The notes: a model not told the origin generated them from the letters alone. A stretch of 64,000 bases of DNA from Phocoena phocoena (GCF_963924675.1 NC_089234.1:26527668-26591667); one strand, 5' to 3'. Counted from the first letter of the stretch, positions 1 through 12,003 are shown. Made by a program: numbers and translations.

Positions 1-75
1 ACTTTCCTTAAAAAAAACCTTTTTTTTAAAACTGCTACTGTTGCTGCCTTTACACAGTCACATTTTCTTTTTTTA

Positions 76-423
76 AAAATAAATTTCTATTTATTTATTT
101 ATTGGCTGTGCTGGGTCTTCGTTGCTGCGCACGGGCTTTCTCTAGTTGCGGTGAGCGGGGGCTACTCTGTCACGGTGCGTGGGCTTCTCACTGTGGTGCC
201 TTCTCTTGTTGTGGAGCACGGGCTCTAGGCGCGCGGGCTTCAGTAGTTGTGGCACACAGGCTCAGTAGTTGTGGCTCACGGGCTCTAGAGCACAGGCTCA
301 GTAGTTGTGGTGCATGGGCTTAGTAGCTCCGAGGCATGTGGGATCTTCCCGGACCAGGGCTTGAACCTGTGTCCCCTGCATTGGCAGGCAGATTCTTAAC
401 CACTGCACCACCAGGGAAGCCCC
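76..423 (-). mobile_element. CHR-type tRNA-Glu SINE, long-body subfamily
   Basis: The + strand reads T-rich tail, then ggctgtgctgggtcttcg, the repeated cagtagttgtggc body, and the tRNA-like head ending in ccaccagggaagcccc. The internal B-box-like element appears as gggcttgaacctg. It is full length, in antisense orientation to ARMH3. Confidence 0.9.
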
Positions 424-1611
424 CAGTAGTGATTTTATTTGCATAAAAAACATGATGGTAAGCCATTGGATGTTAGTTCCGATGTCTACTAGTTTCATTT
501 CTTTTTTATGTGAAGCCTATGAGACACAGGAAGAAGGCAGCAGACAAGAACCTTCCCTGCCGTCCTTTGGTATGTGCAGTACTGGGTGAGTATCATCAAA
601 ATTGGCATGTTTCTGGGCCAGCGATAGGTTTTCATGATTAAGATGAGGGATAGATCCTGGTTGATGTGCGCTTCCTCCTCAGGGAAGAAGTACTGGTTAT
701 ATTTCTTCCCTGGCCTAAGAAACCATGTTTCTTGTTGAGTTTGGTAAAGCAATCCCAAGGAATATAATGCTCAATTAAAGGGTGCTTTTGTTCAAAGAAA
801 AAGATCTTTGTAGGGAGACAAATGTCTAAGTCTAACCTTGATACATGATTTAAATTTGTAAACTGTCTTACACTTGATCAAGATTTCAAATTCTTCCCTC
901 CCTTTCTTGGTCCAAATTGTGTGTCAGCTGGCCAGGAGGCTTAAAGTTCAAGGTTCAGACGTATAAAACTTCCTCTGAGTAAATTAAGCTGAGAGGAGGC
1001 TGACAGAGCTGACAGCTAAGGGGCTGTATTGTAGGTAATTTAGTCTGCCCAGAATTCTACATTTTCCTCAGGTAAATGATCTGAACTCTTAATTCCATTT
1101 CACCTGGGTATTCAGCCCTATTTCCTAAATCTACTTGATTTTAGAAACAATAATTAAGGCTGTATAATATTAAGTCTCTATTGACCCAAAGCTCCTCAGA
1201 CCATTTCAGTCAATACCCGACAAACTGAGTGTGATAGGAAGATGAGATAGACTGACATAGCTTTAGAGTTTGAGTCTGGTTACACGGATGTGATCCATAG
1301 TTTTTTTCTCTGCTTGCCTCATCACTTGGTTCTCAGAATATGATTTCCTTCTGGCATTTTGCATTAGTGTCATGGTATGAAATATCTGTACAATGAAATC
1401 TCCCTTGTATCTGAGTTTATTGGCAGGTCAAAGTATCCTGCTGGAAGTAGGAGAGAACTAATTTTCTTTTTACCTTACAAGTGGCAGGTGGTGAAAGTGT
1501 TGCAAAAAGTGCCTTATATAAAATAAAGTGCACTGAGGTTTTTTTCCCAGCCCAAAGGCAAGCAATGAATTTCATTCTGATTGATCTAAGTTTTCTCTTT
1601 TTTCCATTCAG
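424..1611. other. Intronic unique sequence upstream of exon A
   Basis: No exon, RNA gene or young repeat was recognised. The interval 480-780 has minus-strand reading frames broken by stops that look a little like a decayed retrocopy, but no family could be assigned. The last 20 nt supply the pyrimidine tract of exon A. Confidence 0.4.
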
Positions 1612-1672
1612 ACCTGATGGTAGAGTTTATTGTAACACACATGATGAAGGAGTTTCCTATGGATCTCTATGT
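1612..1672 (+). CDS. ARMH3: ARMH3 internal coding exon A
   Basis: 61-nt exon. It enters with two bases completing a codon (AC, expected GAC for Asp), carries 19 full codons (LMVEFIVTHMMKEFPMDLY) and ends with GT of a Val codon completed by the next exon. The acceptor is a T-rich tract ending in cag at 1609-1611 and the donor is gtaagt at 1673-1678, a perfect U1-like site. The peptide is hydrophobic/amphipathic, as expected for one helix of the all-helical armadillo-like fold. The exon is too short to be a convincing ORF alone. It was recognised by peptide identity and by exact phase fit to the exon at 6614. The upstream exon is not in the window. Confidence 0.88.
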
Positions 1673-2857
1673 GTAAGTACCGTGGTTCATTTAATGTGTG
1701 CAAATCTGTTTTATAGAATGGAGTGATGGGAAGTTTAATAGTCACAAAATTTTTATGTACACTTCAGGAAAAGCACATTTATGTGTGGAGAAGTGTTAGG
1801 GAGTGTTTTATGGCCTGTTTTATACATTTTTCCAGAAGGGGGGAAAAGTACAAACTATGTATCTTCATTATCACTTTTAGGCACACTGCATGAAGAACAG
1901 GGCTGATGCGTTGAAGCAGTGATCATTAGCTGACTCCTGTACCCAAGGATATGGAATACTAGCAGACCACTTAGTCATCCCTGGGCTTTGGCATCAAAGG
2001 AGTCAGCAGTATTTAAAAGATATGGAAATGCCAGAGGGGTAGATCTTTTGGTTCATTCTTAGCCTACATTGTACTAGCCACATAGTCAGAACTCTGCTAG
2101 CTAGGCAGATTATGTATATAGTGGTCAGGCTGGGAGATTCCTGCCTCCTGAGGAGATCTGATTGTCTGTCACAATTCTTTACAACCAGTATAACTAGAGA
2201 TGACTGAAAATCTTCATATTTTAATAAAGTTTAAGCCTTTAGGCTTTCTCTCTTCTTTGGTATTTCAGCATTCTTCTTATCATCAGTGCCTAACAGCTGT
2301 GCCATGTTAGTGTGATCTCAAATATATGTATTATCTTTATTCCTTAAAATGCATCTGAATTCACTCTGACAACAGAATTAGTACCTCCACTTTTTTGAGT
2401 AAGAGAGAAGTTTGGTGCACAGCAAGCTTAGTGTACCTCATTCCAATGCTAGGCTGGGATCTAGGGAGATATGAAAGATTTTACTCTGACTAGAGTAGAT
2501 CTCCAGCTTTTTAGACTGTTTGTAGGCTACATATTTTTGGTTTCCTAGATATGAAATAATGATACAAATTTTACTTTTAGGTAAGTAGGTTGTGGTTTGC
2601 ATTTTTCCATATCTTTTGGGTGTTTAAAAGTTAGTCTGATCCTTATTGCAACTCAAAGACCATGAAAAGCTGCTTTTTTTTTTTATAACACTTACCAGAT
2701 GAGTTTTCTGCTTGTTTTAGATAGGATCGCTGAACATCAGTACCTCAGGGATCAGATTTGTTTTGCTACAGATTATATTTTTAGCTTGTTTATCTAATGT
2801 TCTAGTTCTAGGATATGCTCTTTATGTTGTAGTATATTATTATAGTCTTAGTTTTCT
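1673..2857. other. Intron A-B, first unique stretch
   Basis: Starts with the strong gtaagt donor of exon A. AT-rich sequence without recognisable repeats, apart from a T-run at 2672-2683. No coding or RNA signal was seen. Confidence 0.4.
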
Positions 2858-2980
2858 CATTTTCCAGGCAAGGAAACTGAGGCTCTGGAGGTTGGGTTGT
2901 TCTGTTAGTAAGCACCATTGCCTGGACTTGAACCCAAAGTTTCTTACAGTAAATCCTAAGCTGTTCCCACCCCTTCTCAG
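2858..2980 (-). mobile_element. MIR SINE fragment
   Basis: Contains the MIR core in reverse (ggaaactgaggctctgga) and, downstream, the tRNA-related part with cttgaacccaaag. Diverged, ancient mammalian-wide repeat. Confidence 0.7.
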
Positions 2981-2982
2981 GT

Positions 2983-3477
2983 GTATTATCTATTGCTATG
3001 TAACAAACTACTTCAAAACATAGGGGTTTAAAACAAACATTTACTACCTCATAGTTTTTGTGGCTCAGAAATCCTAGCAGCTTAGCTGGGTAGTTTGGGC
3101 ATAGGGTTTGGCAGAGGCTGCAGTCAGTGTGTTAGCTTTACTAGGGTTCTACTGGGCTGTACTGGGGCTGGAGAATTGCTTCCAAGCTCACTTACATGGT
3201 TGTTGGTAAATCTCAGTTCCTTGCCATGTGGGCCTCTCCATAGGGTTGCTTGACATGGCAGCTGGCTTTCTTCAAAGCAAGTAATCCAAGAGAGAAAGAG
3301 AAGAGTGAGAGCCCAGGATGGAAGCCATAATGCCTTTTATAACTTAATTTCAAATGACATGCCATTTCTGTTGGTCATACAGACCAAGCCTAATACAATG
3401 TGGGAGGAGACTCCATAAGGTTGTGAATGCCAGGAGGTGGGGACCATTGGGGGCCATCTTGCAGGCCGGCTACCACA
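2983..3477. mobile_element. Old LTR-like interspersed repeat, family not assigned
   Basis: The block starts TGTATTATC and ends CTACCACA, i.e. TG...CA termini as in LTRs. It contains motifs common in a dispersed mammalian repeat (gtaacaaactacttcaaaac, gccatgtgggcctctcca, gggggccatcttgcag). It lies between two MIR fragments. I could not assign the family from memory; a RepeatMasker run would name it. Confidence 0.5.
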
Positions 3478-3560
3478 GTTACCTACCTAGTTAAGTTGCA
3501 TCACCAAGATTCAAACTCAAGTCTGTCTGACCCCAGAGGCTGTACTCTTTCTTAATTACT
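3478..3560 (-). mobile_element. MIR SINE fragment
   Basis: Reverse-oriented tRNA-related part of a MIR: gattcaaactcaagtctgtc followed by a ccagaggctgtactctttc-type end. It abuts the LTR-like block but is a second MIR copy, not the other half of the MIR at 2858. Confidence 0.6.
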
Positions 3561-4912
3561 ACTATGATAAATGACAAAGGAAAGATTTGTACAGGGTGAC
3601 TAATGCTCACTGGGGCATCAAAGGGGGCTCTGTTTGACCTGAGTCATGAAGAAACAATAGGAGTTTTCTATGCAGAGGAGTGGGGGAGGGACATCCCAAG
3701 CAGGGGACCAGCATGTTCAAAAGCTTGGAGACTTGAAAGTGTGGCATGTTTGGAGAATAGAAAGTAATTCAGGAGGATTAGAGTGTAGGGTACATGGAGG
3801 AAGGATAAGAGAGCAGAAAAAATGTTACCTGATTTAAGTGGATGATGGGTGTAACAGTTGAAGATGAGGATGACATGATAAGACTGTGTATTGAGTACTC
3901 AGAGTTACGGTATGTCACTGTCCACCCAAACCCTCACATCCCAGCCAGTGAACCTGATCTACACTAAATATTTTAACTCCCTCTCCCCAGTAGTTCCTGC
4001 CTTTTTTTGTTTTGCCTTGCTTTCTCAGTTCTTTTTCCACCTGCTTCCTAATTGAATGTCCTGAGGTTAGGGAAGATGGAGAAGATAACAAGCTGACAGA
4101 GGCTGGGCAGAAGTTCCTACCCGCAGGCTGAATTCACTTTCTTCGTTACTACCCATGGGCATATTTCCATATCTCCCTCCCCCAACTTCCAGCCTTCTTT
4201 CCAGTTTTTGACATTTGGAGCATCAAGTCCTTTTTAGGTGAACTTATCTGCTCCGAGCTGGGCATCAGGCCAGCTTGCTGCTCTCACTTCTCATTATGTA
4301 CTGCTTTTCAGCAACATACAGCACAATGAGAAATTGAAAGCAAAATGAACTTCTACCATTTCAGATAAGTGTATAATCTTCCTGGTGAAATATGAAGAAA
4401 TATGGAGCATGGAAAGACTTAATACTCAAGTCAGAATCTGTGTCAGAAACGAAATAGTCTCATATCTGTGTATGAATGCTGTAGGTAAAGTAATAATGGG
4501 GGAAGGTGCTTATACAGAAAAAAAAAGAGAGAAAAGTCTTGCCTGGAGCGGTAAGAGGTAGGAAAACCCAACAAATGAATTTCTTCTTCTGGATGTCTAC
4601 CCTCTGATTCTTGCCGCCACTCCCACTGCTGGCCCAAGATTTGGGAGTTAGGGGAAATAGTCTCTGGAGAGAGTAAACTCTCCTTTAAGTTACTCTTACA
4701 TGGAAAACTTGGACTCTTTCTAATCAGGGATTCTCTGTGGGTAGAGACTTCAGAGGCCCCACAAGAAGATTTCAGGTTAAAATGGAACTGTCTTGTGTTG
4801 AAATAGGAAACCACTACATGCATAAAAGAAACGCCCTAAGCAGTCAGTTTAGAGTCATTCAGCCAGTATATATATATTTTATATATATATATTTTTTAAT
4901 ATATATTTTAAA
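3561..4912. other. Intron A-B, middle stretch with a possible old repeat
   Basis: At about 3595-3870 the sequence (catcccaagcaggggaccag, aaagtgtggcatgtttgg) resembles a dispersed ancient mammalian repeat that I cannot name. The remainder is unique, with a short AT dinucleotide-rich run at 4866-4905. Open frames here (for example 4443-4823 on the minus strand) have no recognisable protein content. Confidence 0.4.
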
Positions 4913-5114
4913 TTATTTATTTATTTATTTGGCTGTGCTGGGTCTTAGTTGCCGCATGTGGGATCTTCGTTGCAGCATGCGGGATCTTTAGTTGCGCCAT
5001 GTGGGATCTTTTAGTTGCAGCATGCAGGATCTAGTTCCCTGACCAGGGATTGAACCCAGGCCACCTGCATTGGAAGCGTGGAGTCTTGACCACTGGACCA
5101 CCAGGGAAGTCCCC
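4913..5114 (-). mobile_element. CHR-type SINE, older subfamily
   Basis: Body made of gttgcagcatgcgggatc-like units followed by the tRNA head in reverse (ccctgaccagggattgaacc, ending ccaccagggaagtcccc). It differs clearly from the long-body and young copies and is more diverged. Confidence 0.85.
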
Positions 5115-5437
5115 AGAACTGAATTTTTAATTTAACTTTTAATGTAAATAAAATTTACATTTTATTTAAAAGTTAATTTATATTAAAAACAAATTTAAAT
5201 AGATCTAAAGACTTAAGGTCTTTAATTTTATGTTTTTGCATCCTATGTTTGCAATTTCGAATGGAGTAGTCTAATTTTGGTCTAATGGTGCATCCTTCCT
5301 CTCAGGAAAGATACTCAAGGGAATGGTATCAGTAGTGCCTAACTGAATATTGACCTATATGTGGTTATAGCTCCCTTTTCCTAGTGATAGGGGAAATTAG
5401 CACAAGCAGTGTGTGTGGGATGGGGAGGGGGGATATT

Positions 5438-6430
5438 TTTTAACATCTTTATTGGAGTATAATTGCTTTACAATGATGTATAGTTTCTGCTTTATAACAA
5501 AGTGAATCAGCTATACATATACATGTATCTCCATATGTCTTCCCTCTTATGTCTCCCTCCCATCCTCCCTATCCCACCCCTCTAGGTGGTCACAAAGCAC
5601 CAAGCTGATCTCCTTGTGCTATGCGGCTGCTTCCCACTAGCTATCTGTTGTACATTTGGTAGTGTGTATATGTCCATGCCACTCTCTCACTTCGTCCCAG
5701 CTTACCCTTCCCCCTTCCCAGGTCCTCACGTCCATTCTCTACGTCTGTGTCTTTATTCCTGTCCTGCCCCTAGGTTCATCAGAACCAGTTTTTTTTTTTT
5801 TTAGATTCCATATATATGTGTTAGCATATGGTATTTGTTTTTCTCTTTCTGACTTACTTCACTCTGTATGACAAACTCTAGGGTCCATCCACCTCACTAC
5901 AAATAACTCAATTTCGTTTCTTTTTCTGGCTGAGTAATATTCCATTGTATATATGTGCCACATCTTCTTTATCCATTCATCTGTTGATGGACACTTAGGT
6001 TGCTTCCATGTCCTGGCTATTGTAAACAGAGCTGCAATGAACATTGTGGTACATGACTCTTTGAATTATGGTTTTCTCAGAGTATGTGCCCAGTAATGGG
6101 ATTGCTGGGTCATATGGTAGTTCTATTTTTAGTTTTTTTTTTTTGCTGTACACAGGCCTCTCGCTGTTGTGGTCTCTCCCGTTGTGGAGCACAGGCTCCG
6201 GACGCGCAGGCTCAGTGGCCATGGCTCATGGGCCCAGCCTCTCCGCGGCATGTGGGATCTTCCCAGACCAGGGCACGAACCCATGTTCCCTGCATCGGCA
6301 GGCAGACTCTCAACCACTGCGCCACCAGGGAAGCCCTATTTTTAGTTTTTTAAGGAACCTCCATACTGTTCTCCATAGTGGCTGTATCAATTTACATTCC
6401 CACCAACAGTGCAAGAGGGTTCCCTTTTTG
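5438..6430 (-). mobile_element. L1 3' end (3'UTR plus ORF2 C-terminus), interrupted by a SINE
   Basis: The + strand begins aacatctttattggagtata, the reverse complement of a cetartiodactyl L1 3'UTR. On the minus strand, ORF2 C-terminal residues WIKKMWHIYTMEYYSARKRN and [17 protein letters not shown] are readable with frameshifts. A young SINE at about 6130-6336 splits it. The 5' part of the L1 is missing. Short G-rich flanks (ggggggat at about 5428 and 6435) may be the target-site duplication. Confidence 0.88.
6133..6336 (-). mobile_element. Young CHR SINE inserted in L1
   Basis: Short-body young form: gctgtacacaggcctctcg at the left after a T-run, and gccaccagggaagccc at the right. It is flanked by the duplicated L1 sequence tatttttagttttt on both sides, so it inserted after the L1 at 5438-6430. 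Confidence 0.93.
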
Positions 6431-6613
6431 GGCAGGGGGGATTTATCTACCAGAAAGCTGCAGGTAGAAGTTCATTTCTTTCCCATGTGTACAGATTCAT
6501 ATCCAGTGTCTTTTGTGGCCTTAGCAAAAGCTGCCTCATTAAAGAAAGGGTATCTGTGGTGAGTTGCACCATATTTTTAGGCTTATTCCAGTTTTTCTCT
6601 TTTTCTCTTACAG

Positions 6614-6702
6614 GCGCTGCATTCAGGTAGTACATAAACTACTTTGCTATCAGAAGAAGTGTAGAGTACGCCTGCATTATACCTGGCGGGAGCTCTGGTC
6701 AG
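6614..6702 (+). CDS. ARMH3: ARMH3 internal coding exon B
   Basis: 89-nt exon. It starts with the G completing the split Val codon, then has 29 codons beginning [15 protein letters not shown] and ending HYTWRELWS, and finishes with a lone G that forms Ala with the next exon. The acceptor is a TC-rich tract with cag at 6611-6613. The donor is gtaact at 6703-6708, weaker than the usual gtaagt. The segment is helical, basic and Cys-containing, within the conserved DUF1741-type region. A CHR-type SINE begins only about 43 nt downstream of the donor, which makes this the exon most exposed to repeat-driven splicing change. Confidence 0.92.
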
Positions 6703-6745
6703 GTAACTTTCTCTTTTGAATTCATCCTCTTTTCCTATATCTTTT

Positions 6746-7071
6746 TTTTTTTTTTAACAAATTTATTTATTTATTTGTGGCTGCACTGGGTCTTCGTCAT
6801 TGCACATAGGCTTTCTCTAGTTGTGGCGAGCGGGCTTCTCATTGCAGTGGCTTCTCGTTGCAGATCACAGGCTCTAGGCACGCGGGCTTCCGTAGTTGTG
6901 GCACGCGGGCTCAGTAGTTGTGGCTCATGGGCCCTAGAGCGCAGGCTCAGTAGTTGTGGTGCACGGGCTTAGTTGCTCTGAAGCATGTGGGATCTTCCCA
7001 GACCAGGGCTCAAATCCATGTCCCCTGCATTGGCAGGTGGATTCCTAACCACTGCACCACCAGGGAAGCCC
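6746..7071 (-). mobile_element. CHR SINE, long-body form, just downstream of exon B
   Basis: T-run, gtggctgcactgggtcttcg, repeated cagtagttgtgg units and the reversed tRNA head. The target-site duplication ttcctatatctttt is present at 6732-6745 and 7072-7085. Its T-rich end starts about 43 nt after the exon B donor. Confidence 0.93.
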
Positions 7072-7085
7072 CTTCCTATATCTTT

Positions 7086-8955
7086 TATGAACCCCTAGGC
7101 CTGGGCACAAGCTGAATTTTTTAAAAAAAACTTTTTAGTTTGTTTAGGATGCTTCTATTTTCAACTCTTCTTTTTGTCATTTCAGCCTTGTTCTAATCCA
7201 AACCTGGCCATGTCACATACCATTATTTCATACTTTCTGTCTTGTTCCTTCTCCTCCCTGTAATTTTTGTCAGCTGGTAGAAACAAATATTTGAGTTCCA
7301 TTGATTCTTCCAATGGGGAGTCAGTACAAACTTGGATTCTCCCTTGGTTCCATTTGGTAGCAGCATATGGACTATAGGGAGGCTTCTGTGTGTTTCCTCA
7401 GGATGAGTAATCTCAGGAGGAATGTCTAGGGAGAGGAGGTGGGGAGGGGGTGGAGAGATGGGGGGAATCCTGTTCTTTGTGTTATATCTGGCATTGTTAC
7501 TGTTTACAGACAGTGTCAGTTTTACCACTCCTCCTGTGCCAGAGATAAAAACAGCAAATTAGTGTTTACTTTTGTCTTTGTATCCATTTGGTAGCTCAGT
7601 AAAGTCACTCCACCCCTGTAGGAGGGAAGTGGCTCTTCTTTAAGGGTACAATTAATGCTGGCTTGCCACCCATTTCTTTTGTGCAACTAAATTGGAGGTT
7701 TCAGAAAAGCAGAGGAGACATTTTTCCTGAGGCATTTGCTTGCTGATAGGTCCTGTGGCTTTTGTGACCTGATGATACAATATAGTCTTCTCCAGATGAT
7801 TATAGTGGTAAATTGTTGCCCCACCCTTGGGAGAGCTTCTCTGTATTCTGAGCAGACAAGGGTGTGTTAGTGTCAGAGGCTTTATGAGAAATGGGTCAGT
7901 AACCCCACACCCTCCCATGGAATTCATCTCACTTGTTGTGACATATGGTTTCCTCCCAACCCAATTTGGCTTTCTAAATCTAGTCCTTCATAATGGAAAG
8001 TAGAGATCTTTAATTAATGGATTAGCAAGTTTTTTGCAGTTACTGCCTATGGTGGTGAAGGGGGAGTAGGAGAATAACAGTAAGTGGCAATAGTGGCATT
8101 TTGATATTTTAGGAGAAGAGTATGATTATGTGAGAGTTTGAAATTGAGGGAATGTCAGAAGAGCTAAAGAGAGATCAAAAGAGATTGAAATGACTAAAGT
8201 TAGTAGAATTTCTTAGGTCAGAACAGTGCTTTTTAATATTAAGGACTATTTGGTTGCCTATGGATAGTTGTATGATTATTAGGTTCTAAAAATTTAGGAT
8301 TAAAGAGAAAACACAAAAATGATGCAAATCTCTGGATATTGGTATAATTGTAGGACTTATAGCAAGTACAAATGGTTTATGTCTATAACTGGGATGAAGT
8401 TATACATTGTACTAAAGAGTTGGTGGTAGTTATTATTTCTGCCTGCCTTTGATCCTCTTCTGGTTTTATTTTCTATTTAATTCTATTTTCTTTTCTTTCT
8501 ACGCTAGCCACCCTGTCTGTGGCCCCTGGGATCTCTCTGGCTTTTCACCTATCCTCTTCATCTGTTGTTCTCTTCCTCATTGTCCTGTCGTTGCCTTTTC
8601 CATTGCATTCTCCCATTCACTCTGGTCTGTCTCCCTGGGGCCCAGGGCTTCCCATTATTCTACTACCTCTACCTTGCATTCTGTCCTTTGTGCTATTGTT
8701 GTCATACATTTTACTTTTACATATGTTATGAACCCCAAAATACATTTCTGTCATTTTTATTTAAAGAGGCAATTATCTTTTAAAGAGATAAAAAAGTGTC
8801 TTTTATATTTATCTTTTCTGGATCTTAGCATTCACTAACCTAGCTAGAAAACTGTGAGGCAAGAGACCATTCTTTATCCTATGTTGGTCAGTTGACTTTA
8901 TTTCTTTGAGTACTTTATGTCGTATCCAGCTCTATGTATAATTATTTGCTATCTT
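7086..8955. other. Intron B-C unique stretch
   Basis: No repeat younger than background was recognised. 8500-8720 is pyrimidine-rich and open in several + frames, but the translations look like low-complexity Ser/Leu/Pro and match nothing known to me. Confidence 0.35.
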
Positions 8956-9155
8956 GGGACTTCCCTGGCAGTCCAGTGGTTACGACTTTGCCTTCCAATG
9001 AAGGGGGTGCGGGTTCGATCCCTGGACGGGGAGCTAAGATCCCACATGCCTCCGAGCCAAAAAACAAAAACATAAAAAAAAAAACCCCTAAAACATTAAA
9101 AAAGAAACAAAAACAGAAGCAACATTGTAACAAATTCAGTAAAGACTTAAAAAAA
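8956..9155 (+). mobile_element. CHR-type SINE, short older form, with long A-rich tail
   Basis: Starts gggacttccctggcagtcca; B box region gcgggttcgatccctg; then an unusually long, degenerate A-rich tail from about 9057. The flanking duplication aattatttgctatctt (8940-8955) corresponds to aattatttgccacct (9156-9170). One of the minority of SINEs sense to ARMH3. Confidence 0.9.
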
Positions 9156-9170
9156 AATTATTTGCCACCT

Positions 9171-10737
9171 CAAGACTGACTGATTGGCATTCTAAGGCCC
9201 TTGATACTTTGAGAAGAGGTGTATATGAGTGTCATTGATGAGAGTTGGATGGCTGCTTTTTCCTAAGGCATAGGCATTTGTACTAGAATTCTTTGCCAAG
9301 TGAGGTTAGCTCCTTTTCATACGTAGACTGGGTGAGCCCTCCTGGAACCTGGCTCCCTGTGTTCATACATGGAGTATATACAGTGAGATGCAGAGCAGCA
9401 GGTGTTAAGGAAAGCTGCAAAATACTAGACTACATCTGATGCATCAGAGCCTATAGTAATGTATAATATTGCAGTCAGTGAATATAAATGTGGCTGTGGA
9501 GGACCCACCCACTCCTTGGCTGGTACTGCCCCTCATATGTTGGCTTGCCCGTGTTTTCACTCTTTCTTTGCCTTCTAGACTTATGGATTTGAGGGAGGTG
9601 TGTGAAACTCATCATGGCAAATATGCTTATGCGTACAGATGCTTGCCCATACATGTGCTGCAAACATTAGTTGAATTATACTTATAAATAAAACTGGTAG
9701 GGCTTGTGTTGTTAGGTCAGACACACGGGAGACCTAGGGTGTCTAGGAAGCAGTGGACTGGGGTGCAGATGTCTTTTGTTATTTGGAATGGGGGCGTTTA
9801 GTCTCACTGCACTTTGAGTGGTGATTTTTATTCTTATACTGTTTGACTACAGTAGCTCTTTGTTATTGGGGAGGTAGCCAGAGGTCCCCCTCCAAATTCC
9901 CATATGGAATTCTCAGGCTTGGTTTTATGGATGAGGAGGAACCAGCTGTATTAGTTGGGGGTTTAATCCTGCCTGATATGTTGGTTTTATAGATATAATC
10001 TGTGACCTACTCCCTGCTGCCACTGTCTATTTATATGATGCCTGTCACCATGGTATCTGAGTACGTGCAGAAATATATTTAGACTAACCTCAACTTGAAT
10101 ATAGAAAGGAAGAAGTCTTGCCTTTCTCATTGCCCTATTTTCAGCAGTTACTATTTTCCACCAAGTTATGGAAAGTTAAAAAGCTCTTCTCTGACCTCTA
10201 GGCTACCCAGATCTCCTATTTTGAGTAAAAGGTTAGGTCTTAAAACTCTCCTCTGATAAGACAGGAGAGTTGAGTCAGATAACTGAGTTTTAGGGTAAGA
10301 TGAAATAGTTCTTTACCTTGGAGAATATAATGAAAGATATGATCTTTGCATCTGGAAAAATGTCCATTTGCACATACGTATTTTGCATATAATTTCAGAG
10401 AGTTCATGGACCTTCTTCTGAAGCCCATCCATGTTCCCATGTTAAGAATCCTGTCTTAATTTTGGGTTCCATGGCCTCCCAATTCTGTTTTCACAGAACA
10501 TCTTAGTACTTGGTTAAATAGTTTTTCTTTATTTACTGACTGTGCTGCATTCCTCCTGGGAACTTTAGCTTAGTATTTTCTCTCAACTTCTGGAGGCTAA
10601 AGACCTTGTTAGTCATTATGTTTTGTTTCCTACACAGGAAACAAACACACTATGTGTGTTTCCTATACATTCCTACAGAACTTTGGGTTTCTATTTGAGC
10701 ATATCACATTGTTTTGCTATGTTTGCATATGTCTGTA
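9171..10737. other. Intron B-C unique stretch with a short inverted repeat
   Basis: Mostly featureless. At about 10625-10665 the phrases gtttcctacacaggaaac and acacactatgtgtgtttcc can pair into a small imperfect hairpin. No coding signal. Confidence 0.35.
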
Positions 10738-11085
10738 CAATGATTTGCTTAAATATCTATCTTTCCTCTTAAAAAAAATTCCTGGAGGGCAGGGCCTGTG
10801 TTTTTTTTTTGCTGTACGTGGGCCTCTCACTGTTGTGGCCTCTCCCGTTGCGGAGCACAGGCTCCAGACGCACAGGCTCAGCCACTTTGAGGCATGTGGG
10901 ATCTTCCCGGACCGGGGCACGAACCCGTGTCCCCTGCATCGGCAGGCAGACTCTCAACCACTGTGCCACCAGGGAAGCCCAGGGCCTGTGTTTTAATCAT
11001 TGTTTTATTCCTAGCACACTACTTGGTTTGTAATAGGGGCTCAGAAGACATTTGAATGGATAAATGAATGGATGCATGGGTATGT
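10738..11085 (+). mobile_element. L2 3' end fragment interrupted by a young SINE
   Basis: ggagggcagggcctgtg before the SINE, and ttattcctagcacactac, gggctcagaagacatttgaa and aatgaatggatg after it, fit the 3' end of an L2 LINE. Diverged. Confidence 0.55.
10805..10980 (-). mobile_element. Young CHR SINE with internal deletion
   Basis: T-run plus gctgtacgtgggcctctcac at the left; gccaccagggaagccc at the right. Perfect 14-nt duplication agggcctgtgtttt at 10791-10804 and 10981-10994. About 30 nt of the body (the ggctcacgggcccagc segment) is missing. Confidence 0.94.
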
Positions 11086-11195
11086 AGAATTTCCATTAAT
11101 GATGAATCAGCATTCTCTTAAAGCAGCACAATGTTGTGTTTGGACCTCAAAAAAAAAATTAGAATATTTGTTGTCATGTATCTTTTTCTTTCTTT

Positions 11196-11457
11196 TTAAC
11201 ATCTTTATTGGAGTATAATTGCTTTACAATGTTATGTCAGTTTCTGCTGTATAACGAAGTGAATCAGCTCTATGTATACATATATCCCCACATCTCCTCC
11301 CTCTTGCATCTCCCTCCCACCCTCCCTATCCCACCCCTCTAGGTGGTCACAAAGCACAGAGCTGATCTCCCTGTGCTATGAGGCTGCTTCCCACTAGCTA
11401 TCTATTTTACATTTGGTAGTGTGTATATGTCAGTGCTACTCTCTCACTTCTTCCCAC
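11196..11457 (-). mobile_element. L1 3'UTR fragment
   Basis: Same reverse-complement 3'UTR start as at 5438 (aacatctttattggagtata). It ends after about 260 nt (ctctctcacttcttcccacc) and is therefore strongly 5' truncated. Confidence 0.88.
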
Positions 11458-11849
11458 CTTTTTATTTGAGTTGCTGTTGTAAAGGGAGCAGTGATAATTT
11501 CTCTTTCCTTTGTCTCTTTCTTCCTTACCTACAGATAGATGGATTGCTTTTAACCAAGTGAAAATGGAAACTTAGATGGTTTCTAATCCATTAACCAAGT
11601 AATGAGCAGAATGTTTAGAGGCAAGCATGTAGTTGTTAGAGAGGGAAATACTTGAACAGAACTTCATGGAGTCAGCTTATTTTACTTCCACTGCAGGCAG
11701 AAGGGGCATTGGGGAGGCAGCCTGCATTTACATAGTGTAGCTTTCCACAGTCTGAAAACATGGGTTGATTTAAAGGCAGGTTTATATTGGTGTTTTATAT
11801 TTGACATTTATCTATGGATCACAGTCCTTACCCTTTCCCTCTGCTGCAT

Positions 11850-12003
11850 CCCTGGGTGATAAGTCATTATTTTTATCGCCATTTGTTGGAGAATGTATAG
11901 AAGGATAAATGACTTGCTAAGGATCATGGAACAAGACACTAAACAGAGTCATGGTTAGAACTTAGAGTTTCTGACTCCTAAGCTCAGAAGCAGATCACTA
12001 GGC
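11850..12003 (-). mobile_element. MIR SINE fragment
   Basis: Reverse MIR order: tcattatttttatcgccatt, aatgacttgctaaggatcat, ggttagaacttagagtttct, ending in a cagaagcagatcacta-like head. Diverged. Confidence 0.5.

Noticed and set aside
102..323. Recurrent Cys/Ser/Gly/Ala-rich frames of 60-115 codons, here and in most SINEs
   Set aside because: They are six-frame readings of CpG-rich SINE bodies, repeated at every copy; not genes.
480..780. Possible processed pseudogene on the minus strand
   Set aside because: Frames broken, no A-tail, no duplication and no family I could name.
2858..3560. A single MIR split by the LTR-like block
   Set aside because: The left fragment already contains the tRNA-related end, so the right one is a second MIR, not the other half.
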